The notes below the pieces were generated by a model that worked only from the letters and a program-made list of their open reading frames with translations, did no database searches and had not been told where the DNA came from. Both the position numbers and the translations under genes were made by a program. Shown here piece by piece: positions 1-4,956 of a stretch of 8,959 bases of DNA. Position 1 is the stretch's first letter; every line of letters begins with the position of its first letter. Source of the DNA: an uncultured Chloroflexota bacterium. Its GTDB lineage: Bacteria > Chloroflexota > Limnocylindria > Limnocylindrales > CSP1-4. The stretch is taken from assembly GCA_903930745.1 (NCBI GenBank), contig CAIYZX010000339.1:1-8959 (forward strand). Reading direction: 5' to 3'.

Positions 1-1
1 C

Positions 2-436
2 TGGGGCCTGGGTCTCGCCGCCCGCGTCGACCGCGTCCACACGCTCCGTGGCATCGCCGTCCTGACCCTGGCCGGCGCCATCGTGCTGGGCCTTGCACCG
101 AACGCACCTGCCGCCGCCGCCGGGCTCCTCCTCGGTGGCCTCGGGCTCTCGCTGGCGTTCCCGGTGACCTCGTCCGTGGCCCTCTCGCACGCACACGCTG
201 CGCCCGTCCAGGCGAGCGCCTGGCTGAACCTCTCGTGGGGCGTGGCGATCCTCGTGGCCCCGATGGTGCTTGGCCTGGTCGCAAGCGGCATGGGCGTGGC
301 CCCCGCCTGGCTCCTGGTGCCGATCCTGCTGATCGCAGCGGTCGCGGTGGCCCTCCGCGTGCCCCGCCCCGCTGCCGAGGCGCAGGCGGTCCCGCTGCCG
401 GACCGCACTCTTCCGCTGGACGCCGAGCCCGCCTGA
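2..436 (+). CDS. MFS-type transporter, C-terminal fragment (5' end outside window)
   Basis: The reading frame is open from base 2 and ends at TGA 434-436, giving 144 residues of a protein whose N-terminus lies outside the window. The fragment starts with a short basic loop (GLAARVDRVHTLRG), like the cytoplasmic loops of major facilitator transporters. About four hydrophobic segments follow: roughly residues 18-33, 37-60, 70-93 and 98-116. A hydrophilic, Pro/Ala-rich tail of about 25 residues ends the protein. This matches the last helices of a 12-helix MFS permease in the inner membrane. The substrate cannot be told from this part. The small-residue-rich helices (GLLLGGLGLSLAFPVTSS) are typical of MFS C-halves. 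Another polytopic transporter family is possible, but a membrane protein is near certain. Confidence 0.72.
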   Translation, partial: WGLGLAARVDRVHTLRGIAVLTLAGAIVLGLAPNAPAAAAGLLLGGLGLSLAFPVTSSVALSHAHAAPVQASAWLNLSWGVAILVAPMVLGLVASGMGVAPAWLLVPILLIAAVAVALRVPRPAAEAQAVPLPDRTLPLDAEPA

Positions 437-466
437 TCCGGCGATGGCGCGGCGCGCTGGCGCCGC

Positions 467-472
467 TACCCT
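467..472 (+). promoter_or_regulatory. -10-like hexamer TACCCT upstream of mutY
   Basis: TACCCT fits the loose TANNNT pattern of a sigma-70-type -10 box. It ends six bases before the GTG start at 479, so transcription would begin at or next to the start codon and give a leaderless mRNA. No purine-rich Shine-Dalgarno precedes the GTG, which agrees with that. No recognisable -35 is visible. The same octamer, TACCCTTG, recurs upstream of nnrE. Confidence 0.35.
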
Positions 473-478
473 TGCACG

Positions 479-1393
479 GTGACGCGGCAGCCTGATCCAG
501 CGCTCATGGTCCCGCCCGAAGGGCGGACTGCCATCCTTGCCTGGTATGCCGCCACGGGCCGCGAGCTGGCGTTCCGGCGCTCCACGGATCCCTATCACGT
601 GCTGGTCAGCGAGCTGATGGCGCAGCAGACGCAGGCGGAGCGGGCGGCGCTGGCCTGGGAAGCGTGGGTGGAGCGCTGGCCAACGGTCGCCGACCTTGCC
701 GGGGCGCCCGTGGCGGACGTGCTCCGGGCCTGGGCCGGCCTTGGGTACAACCGTCGGGCGCTGGCGCTGCACCGGGCGGCGCAGGCGATCGTGGCGGACC
801 ATGGCGGGGTGGTCCCTGGCGACGTCGGCGCACTCGAAGCCCTGCCGGGCGTCGGGCCGTACACGGCGCGGGCGGTGGCGGCGCTCGCCTTCGGGCGGCC
901 GGTGGGTGCCGTGGACGTGAACGTGAGGCGGGTGCTTGGACGCATGGCGTCCGGCGGGGCGGAGGCGTACGCGCCGAAGGCGATGCAGGAGCTTGCCGAC
1001 GCAGTGGTGCCGCCCGATGCGGCCGCGGCCTGGACGCACGCGCTGATGGACCTGGGGGCGCGGTTGTGCAAGCCCGCGAAGCCGCGATGCGCGGACTGCC
1101 CGGCCACCGCCTGGTGCCGGTACGCGGCGGGGGAGCGGCCTGCTGCCGCCGCGTCCCAGGCGCCCGTGACCCGGCGTGTGGCTCCAAGGTTCGAGACCAC
1201 CAGGCGATGGCTGCGCGGCCGGATCCTGGACCGGGCGCGCGATGTGGCTCCCGGCGAGTGGGCCGCGTATCCGGACGCGATCGGTGCGCACCAGCACGTT
1301 GCCGTCCGTGAGGCCATGCTGGACCTGGCGGCGGAGGGCCTGCTGGAGGCCCGTGAGGGCGAGGACGGCCCGGAGGCCCGCCTCCCCGGCTGA
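479..1393 (+). CDS. mutY: A/G-specific adenine DNA glycosylase MutY (short form)
   Basis: A 304-residue base-excision repair enzyme of the HhH-GPD family. MutY removes adenine mispaired with 8-oxoguanine and so prevents G:C to T:A changes. The order is typical: LVSELMAQQTQ with the presumed catalytic Glu45; GLGYNRRALALH (87-98); the helix-hairpin-helix LPGVGPYTARA (122-132); VDVNVRRV with catalytic Asp146; and the [4Fe-4S] loop C197-x6-C204-x2-C207-x5-C213. After the cluster the protein has only about 90 residues, with a segment (FETTRRWLRGRIL) like the tails of short actinobacterial MutY proteins. The NUDIX-like 8-oxoG recognition domain of E. coli MutY (about 350 residues) is absent. The second Tyr of the usual LGYY motif is Asn91. 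GTG 479 is chosen because a -10-like box lies just before it; ATG 506 (residue 10) is the alternative. Ala GCG and Arg CGG codons are more common here than in nnrE next door. A related mismatch glycosylase is a less likely reading. Confidence 0.9.
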   Translation: MTRQPDPALMVPPEGRTAILAWYAATGRELAFRRSTDPYHVLVSELMAQQTQAERAALAWEAWVERWPTVADLAGAPVADVLRAWAGLGYNRRALALHRAAQAIVADHGGVVPGDVGALEALPGVGPYTARAVAALAFGRPVGAVDVNVRRVLGRMASGGAEAYAPKAMQELADAVVPPDAAAAWTHALMDLGARLCKPAKPRCADCPATAWCRYAAGERPAAAASQAPVTRRVAPRFETTRRWLRGRILDRARDVAPGEWAAYPDAIGAHQHVAVREAMLDLAAEGLLEAREGEDGPEARLPG

Positions 1394-1438
1394 GGACGGG
1401 CCGATGGAGGCCTGACGCCCGCCCGGGGCCGTGCACGG

Positions 1439-1444
1439 TACCCT
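1439..1444 (+). promoter_or_regulatory. -10-like hexamer TACCCT upstream of nnrE
   Basis: This is the same TACCCTTG octamer as upstream of mutY. It ends ten bases before the chosen ATG (1455), so the predicted transcript would have a leader of only a few bases. GTG 1431 lies upstream of the box and would not be transcribed from it, which favours ATG 1455. No clear -35 is visible. Confidence 0.35.
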
Positions 1445-1454
1445 TGGGGCTGCG

Positions 1455-2237
1455 ATGACCCCCGTGACCCCGCCCCTCCCCGCCGACGACGGCGCCCTCG
1501 CCACCTGCTCGCTGGACGAGCTGGAGGTGCGCTGGGCGGAGTACGCAGCGCGCGCGCCCATGACCGCCGAGGCGATGACCGGCGCGGACCGCAAGGCCCA
1601 GGCGTTGGGCGTCCCGGGTGAGCAGCTCATGGAGCACGCAGGGACCGCCGTGGCCGCCGCGGCACGCGCGCTCGTCGCCTTCAACGGTCGCGAGGGCCGC
1701 CCGGTCCTCGTCCTCGCGGGCCAGGGCAACAACGGCGGTGACGGCTTCGTGGCCGCGCGGCGCCTTGCCGCCTGGGGCGTGCCCGTGATCGCGGTCCTGG
1801 TCTCGCCCAGCGAGCGCCCGCGCACCAAGGATGCGGCGAAGAACTGGAGCCGCCTCGAGGGCCTGGAGCACGTCCAGATGATCCGCGCGGCCGCCGCGCG
1901 TGACGTGGCGGTGCTGGCCCAGGGCATAGACCGCGCGGCCATCATCGTGGACGCCCTCCTGGGCACCGGCGTGAGCGGCAGGCTCCGCGAGCCCATCCGC
2001 AGCGCGGTGGAGCTGATCCAGCAGGCCCGTGCCGCCGGCACGCCGGTCCTCGCCGTGGACACGCCCACGGGCGTGGATCTCACGAGCGGTGACCCCGCAG
2101 ACCCGGTCGTCCGGGCGGACCTCACCGTCACCTTCCACCGTCCCAAGACCGGGCTCCAGGCCCGCATCGGCCGTGCGCTTGCCGGCCGCGTGCTGGTGGC
2201 GCCCATCGGCATCCCGCCCGAGGCGGATCGTGGCTGA
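1455..2237 (+). CDS. nnrE: NAD(P)H-hydrate epimerase (YjeF N-terminal domain)
   Basis: A 260-residue single-domain protein of the YjeF_N/NAXE family. The family interconverts R- and S-forms of hydrated NADH and NADPH so that a separate dehydratase can restore the cofactor; it acts in the cytoplasm. Family motifs appear in order: MTAEAMTGADRKA (36-48); VLAGQGNNGGDGFVAARRL (86-104), the Gly-rich phosphate-binding turn; VDALLGTGVSG (165-175) with the conserved Asp; VDTPTGVDLTSGD (201-213), where DIPSGVD is more usual; and TFHRPKTGL (226-234). There is no C-terminal ADP-dependent dehydratase (NnrD) domain, so that activity must be encoded elsewhere. Residues 1-35 precede the usual family start. 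ATG 1560 is therefore an alternative start, but it has no well-spaced Shine-Dalgarno, while ATG 1455 follows a -10-like box. The 3' end overlaps the next gene by eight bases, suggesting co-translation. Confidence 0.88.
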   Translation: MTPVTPPLPADDGALATCSLDELEVRWAEYAARAPMTAEAMTGADRKAQALGVPGEQLMEHAGTAVAAAARALVAFNGREGRPVLVLAGQGNNGGDGFVAARRLAAWGVPVIAVLVSPSERPRTKDAAKNWSRLEGLEHVQMIRAAAARDVAVLAQGIDRAAIIVDALLGTGVSGRLREPIRSAVELIQQARAAGTPVLAVDTPTGVDLTSGDPADPVVRADLTVTFHRPKTGLQARIGRALAGRVLVAPIGIPPEADRG

Positions 2238-2436
2238 CATCCGCCAGGCGGGCCTTCGCGAGGTCCTCCTGGTCGCCGCAGCCGCGGTGATCACCGTCCT
2301 CGTGGCCGCCTTCGCCACCGCCCTGCTCCCGAAGCCGGGCCAGGAGGTGGTCTTCCACACGCCCCTGCTGATCGCGGTGCTCATCGGCGGCACCGCGCTC
2401 GTCCTCTTCAGGATCCTGCGCACCCCCAGGTCGTAG
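2230..2436 (+). CDS. small two-helix membrane protein, unknown function
   Basis: A 68-residue protein starting at GTG 2230 inside the end of nnrE, in another frame, and ending at TAG 2434-2436. It has a short polar N-terminus (ADIRQAGLRE), a hydrophobic helix at about 11-33, a polar turn (PKPGQEVVFH) and a second helix at about 44-63, followed by a basic tail (RTPRS). By the positive-inside rule both ends would face the cytoplasm, with the PKPGQE loop outside. The eight-base overlap with nnrE points to translational coupling. I recognise no family; similar tiny helical-hairpin proteins are often annotated as hypothetical. The hydrophobicity pattern continues to the stop codon, which supports a real gene rather than a chance frame, but the start is uncertain. 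Confidence 0.6.
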   Translation: MADIRQAGLREVLLVAAAAVITVLVAAFATALLPKPGQEVVFHTPLLIAVLIGGTALVLFRILRTPRS

Positions 2437-2461
2437 GCACAACCGCAGCCGACGCGCAAGC

Positions 2462-2475
2462 ACCTCCGGGGAGGT
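2462..2475 (+). promoter_or_regulatory. perfect palindrome containing the glpD Shine-Dalgarno
   Basis: ACCTCC (2462-2467), two bases, then GGAGGT (2470-2475) form a perfect inverted repeat. The right arm is the glpD Shine-Dalgarno: GGGGAGG at 2468-2474, eight bases before ATG 2483. The left arm has the same sequence as the 16S rRNA anti-Shine-Dalgarno core. In RNA, five pairs around a CGGG loop could hide the ribosome site. A DNA-binding operator is an alternative explanation. Confidence 0.45.
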
Positions 2476-2482
2476 TCCGGCC

Positions 2483-4144
2483 ATGACAGACACGCAGACA
2501 CCGAAGCCCTCGGCCTCGCCGCTCGACCGTCGCCGCGCAGACCTCGCGCGCCTGGCAGCAGAGCCCTGGGACCTCCTGATCGTTGGCGCCGGCATCGTTG
2601 GCGCGGGCGCCTTCCTCGATGCCGTCTCCCGTGGCCTCAAGGTGGCCATGGTGGACCAGGACGACATCGCCGCCGGCACCTCGTCCCGCTCGTCGCGGCT
2701 GATCCACGGCGGCCTCCGCTACCTCGAGCAGATGGAGGTCCACCTCGTCCGCGAGGCGCTCCACGAGCGGGCGCTGCTCCTGCAGCTGGCACCGCACCTG
2801 GTGAAGCTGGAGAAGTTCCTCTTCCCGTTGTACGGCCCCCGTGGCTTCACCCGCGCCCTCTACACCGCCGGCCTCACGATGTACGACACGCTGGGCTCCG
2901 CGAAGTCCGGCGGCCGGCATCGCCACCTGTCCGTCCACGAGACCCTGGAGTACGCGCCGGACCTCGTCACGCGGGACCTGCGCGGCGCGCTCCTGTACCA
3001 CGACGGGATGGAGGATGACGCCCGCTACACGCTCGCCGTGGCCCGCACCGCGGTGGAGCGGTCGCAGGGCGGTGCGGTGGCGGTGACCCGTGTCCGCGCC
3101 ACGGCACCCCGCATGGACGGGGAGCGCTTCGCCGGTGCCGGCGTGGTGGACCTGCTCACCGGCGACACCTTCGAGGTCAAGGCGGGTGCCGTCCTGGACG
3201 CCACCGGCGTCTGGGGAGCGATGCCGGACCGCCCGTTCCACGGGGGCTCGTTCACCGTCCTGCCGGCCCGCGGCAGCCACCTCGTCATCGACCGCGCCAA
3301 GATCCCGGCCCGCGGCGGCATGACGCTGCGCATCCCGGGCCGCGTGGCGTTCCTCGTGCCGTGGCCGCGCCAGTGGGTCATCGGCACCACCGATCACCCG
3401 TTCCACGGGCCGGTGGACCGTGTTGGCACCAGCCTGGACGAGGTGGACGAGATCCTGCGCACGCTCAACGGCGCGCTCACCACCACGATCACCCGTGACG
3501 ACGTCCTGGGCACGTACGCCGGCCTGCGCCCGCTCATCGCCCCTTCGGACGCCTCGTCGTCCGTGAAGGTGAGCCGCGAGCACAAGGTGGCCGTGGAGGC
3601 ACCAGGGCTCGTGCGCGTGAGCGGCGGCAAGTACACCACCTACCGGGTCATGGCCCGCGACGCCGTGGACGCGATCCTGGGCTCCAACGCGAAGAAGCGC
3701 CCGTCCCGGACGCAGGACCTGCCGATCATCGGCGCGGCACCGCGTGCGGAGCTGGACGCCCTCGCCACGCGGCTCGCCCGCGAGCACGGCCTGGACGCCG
3801 CGGTCGCCACGAGCCTCGTTGACCGGCACGGGACGCAGGCGGCCGACGTGGTCACCCTGGGTTCCCGGCACGGCCTGCTGGCTCCGCTGGTGGCCGGCGA
3901 GCCGTTCATCGAGGCCGAGGCGGCCTGGGCCGCGCGCGAGGAGATGGCGGTGACCGTGGATGACATCCTGGCGCGCCGGATGCGCCTTGCGATGGCGCTG
4001 CGGGACCGCGGCGAGGCCATTGCGCCCCGCGTGGCGGCGATCGCCGGCGAGGTGCTGGGCTGGGACGAGGCCCGACGCGCAACCGAGATCGCAACCTTCC
4101 TTGCGGGCGCGCACCGCGAATTCGACATTCCGGCCGCCTCCTGA
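2483..4144 (+). CDS. glpD: aerobic glycerol-3-phosphate dehydrogenase, FAD-dependent
   Basis: A 553-residue flavoprotein that oxidises sn-glycerol 3-phosphate to dihydroxyacetone phosphate and normally passes electrons to the quinone pool at the membrane. The N-terminal FAD-binding Rossmann fold shows LLIVGAGIVGAGAFLDA (31-47) and ends its second strand at VDQDD. The GlpD signature AAGTSSRSSRLIHGGLRYLE follows at about 63-82. The substrate/FAD region includes VLDATGVWG near 238 and the second signature SGGKYTTYRVMARDA near 380-394. The last 140 residues form the helical C-terminal domain of this family (EEMAVTVDDILARRMRL near 487-503). The length is normal for GlpD. The start is set by ATG 2483 with GGGGAGG eight bases upstream. 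No glpF, glpK or glpR lies in the window, so the gene is not in a visible glycerol operon. It is 46 bases downstream of the small membrane gene with no terminator between, so read-through from nnrE is possible. Confidence 0.94.
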   Translation: MTDTQTPKPSASPLDRRRADLARLAAEPWDLLIVGAGIVGAGAFLDAVSRGLKVAMVDQDDIAAGTSSRSSRLIHGGLRYLEQMEVHLVREALHERALLLQLAPHLVKLEKFLFPLYGPRGFTRALYTAGLTMYDTLGSAKSGGRHRHLSVHETLEYAPDLVTRDLRGALLYHDGMEDDARYTLAVARTAVERSQGGAVAVTRVRATAPRMDGERFAGAGVVDLLTGDTFEVKAGAVLDATGVWGAMPDRPFHGGSFTVLPARGSHLVIDRAKIPARGGMTLRIPGRVAFLVPWPRQWVIGTTDHPFHGPVDRVGTSLDEVDEILRTLNGALTTTITRDDVLGTYAGLRPLIAPSDASSSVKVSREHKVAVEAPGLVRVSGGKYTTYRVMARDAVDAILGSNAKKRPSRTQDLPIIGAAPRAELDALATRLAREHGLDAAVATSLVDRHGTQAADVVTLGSRHGLLAPLVAGEPFIEAEAAWAAREEMAVTVDDILARRMRLAMALRDRGEAIAPRVAAIAGEVLGWDEARRATEIATFLAGAHREFDIPAAS

Positions 4145-4165
4145 TCGGGGATTCCGCACGGTGAG

Positions 4166-4177
4166 CCCAAAATTGGG
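4166..4177. promoter_or_regulatory. short palindrome in the promoter region of the zinc-ribbon gene
   Basis: CCCAA (4166-4170) and TTGGG (4173-4177) are inverted arms around AA. The site sits in an unusually A/T-rich patch between glpD and the zinc-ribbon gene. Its centre is about 43 bases upstream of the predicted transcription start at 4215, a common position for an activator or repressor site. A weak hairpin is possible, but no T-tract follows, so it is a poor terminator. Confidence 0.25.
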
Positions 4178-4202
4178 TATCGCCACGGTTGCGATTTGCC
4201 TC

Positions 4203-4208
4203 TAGACT
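4203..4208 (+). promoter_or_regulatory. -10-like hexamer TAGACT upstream of the zinc-ribbon gene
   Basis: TAGACT is a good TANNNT match in a locally A/T-richer region. It predicts a transcription start near 4215. No TTGACA-like -35 lies at the usual 16-18 base spacing; TTGGGT at 4173 is too far away. In this window it is one of the better promoter candidates because it falls in a true intergenic gap after a complete gene. Confidence 0.45.
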
Positions 4209-4214
4209 GCGCCG

Positions 4215-4340
4215 GTGCGCGGTTCGAAGCGCATGCTCAGCACCAATCGCACGTTCGAAACTTCGGTCTCCTCCGGCATGGCACACGCAACACTTGAGGA
4301 CCTGGGGCAAGAGGCGGCGACCTTTGGAGGAGATCGGCAC
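4215..4340 (+). promoter_or_regulatory. 126-base structured leader of the zinc-ribbon gene
   Basis: This stretch runs from the predicted transcription start to the GTG at 4341. A 5' hairpin is possible: TGCGC 4216-4220 with GCGCA 4229-4233. TCTCCTCC at 4267-4274 is the exact complement of the Shine-Dalgarno GGAGGAGA at 4326-4333. Pairing extends to C4264-G4336 with one G-U, giving 11 continuous pairs around a loop of about 51 bases. CGAAG (4225-4229) could instead pair with CTTCG (4261-4265), whose last bases belong to that 11-pair stem, so two folds may compete. The leader has no in-frame stop relative to the gene, so GTG 4215 could also serve as an upstream start giving a 42-residue extension. 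Confidence 0.5.
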
Positions 4341-4742
4341 GTGGCCGACAAGACCCTGACCTGCTCTGACTGCAACCAGAGCTTCGAGTTCACGGAGCGA
4401 GAGCAGGCCTTCTACGCCGAGAAGGGGTTCTCGGAGCCCCGGCGGTGCCCTTCGTGCCGCGCCAGCCGCAAGCAGCAGCGCTCCGGCGGTGACAGCAGCT
4501 TCGGTGGCGGCTCGTACTCGGGCGGCGGCTACTCGGACTCCGGGTACGGCGGCGGTGGCGGCTACTCCGCCGGCGGGTACGGCGGCGGCGGCGGTGGCTT
4601 CGGCAACCGTGGCGGCGGCCCCCGCGAGATGTTCAACGCGACGTGCTCGTCCTGCGGGCGCGAGGCGCGGGTCCCCTTCCGGCCCACCAACGGCAAGCCG
4701 GTCTACTGCTCGGACTGCTTCCGCTCCCAGCGCGGCGGCTGA
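4341..4742 (+). CDS. two-zinc-ribbon protein with Gly/Tyr/Ser-rich linker (CxxC-x17-CxxC type)
   Basis: A 133-residue protein with eight cysteines in four CxxC pairs. The N-terminal ribbon has C8-x2-C11 and C36-x2-C39 around an aromatic/acidic block (SFEFTEREQAFYAEKGF), matching the zf-trcl type of probable zinc-ribbon domain. Residues 49-94 form a low-complexity linker of GGGSY, GGGY and GGGGF units. The C-terminal module has C102-x2-C105, exactly 17 residues, then C123-x2-C126, the CxxC-x17-CxxC domain. Small proteins of this type occur in Chloroflexota and relatives; their function is not established. Metal-dependent nucleic-acid or protein binding is inferred from the ribbons, and condensate-like behaviour of the linker is speculation. 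Start GTG 4341 is chosen because GGAGGAG lies eight bases upstream and because ADKTLTCSDC is a usual beginning for this family. GTG 4215 would give 175 residues. A strong terminator follows 20 bases after the stop, so the gene is probably monocistronic. Confidence 0.85.
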   Translation: MADKTLTCSDCNQSFEFTEREQAFYAEKGFSEPRRCPSCRASRKQQRSGGDSSFGGGSYSGGGYSDSGYGGGGGYSAGGYGGGGGGFGNRGGGPREMFNATCSSCGREARVPFRPTNGKPVYCSDCFRSQRGG

Positions 4743-4762
4743 TCTCCGGCACCACAACGAGG

Positions 4763-4797
4763 AACCGGGCCGCGGCAACGCGGCCCGGTTTTCGTTT
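4763..4797 (+). terminator. intrinsic terminator after the zinc-ribbon gene
   Basis: A perfect 12-base-pair stem pairs AACCGGGCCGCG (4763-4774) with CGCGGCCCGGTT (4779-4790). It closes a GCAA tetraloop, which is of the GNRA type. The right arm runs into TTTTCGTTT. This is the only strong Rho-independent terminator in the window and separates the zinc-ribbon gene from the dehydrogenase cluster. Confidence 0.93.
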
Positions 4798-4862
4798 GCC
4801 CGGCCTCCGTCCGTCCGGGACCAGGCTGCGTTGCGGCGGCCGCGTGACCGGTGTGCGCGGTG

Positions 4863-4868
4863 TAGGAT
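4863..4868 (+). promoter_or_regulatory. -10-like hexamer TAGGAT upstream of lpd
   Basis: TAGGAT lies downstream of the terminator and 94 bases before the lpd ATG. It predicts a transcription start near 4875 and is the most likely promoter of the E3-E1 cluster. TTGCGG (4831) is too far upstream to be a standard -35, and no better one is visible. Confidence 0.38.
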
Positions 4869-4870
4869 CG

Positions 4871-4956
4871 GCCAGCCCCACAGCCCGCAGCCGCACCCGT
4901 CCCGGCATCCGCCGTCAAGTCCGCCAACCCGCCCAGCAGTGGAGACCACCACCCCG
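4871..4956 (+). promoter_or_regulatory. C-rich, G-poor leader of lpd
   Basis: Bases 4871-4940 contain 37 C against 16 G, a strong skew in the RNA-like strand. Such unstructured C-rich RNA resembles Rho loading (rut) sites. The only Shine-Dalgarno-like element is GGAG at 4941-4944, twelve bases before ATG 4957, so initiation may be weak or modulated. Confidence 0.3.

Noticed and set aside
606..2501. 631-codon minus-strand frame across mutY and nnrE
   Set aside because: It runs through two real genes and the gap between them, and its Pro/Arg/Ala-rich translation has no domain.
2408..4186. 592-codon open frame on the minus strand opposite glpD
   Set aside because: It is the mirror of a clear GlpD coding region, with low-complexity Arg/Ala/Gly/Val composition and no family motif.
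4492..4620. Repetitive GGCGGC-rich DNA as a tandem-repeat or CRISPR-like array
   Set aside because: The repeats are irregular Gly codon runs inside the zinc-ribbon linker, in frame and without spacers.
4489..4956. N-terminal extension of lpd running back over the zinc-ribbon gene
   Set aside because: The frame crosses the zinc-ribbon coding region and the strong terminator, and the translation is Ala/Arg/Thr/Pro-rich. The E3 family starts close to ATG 4957.
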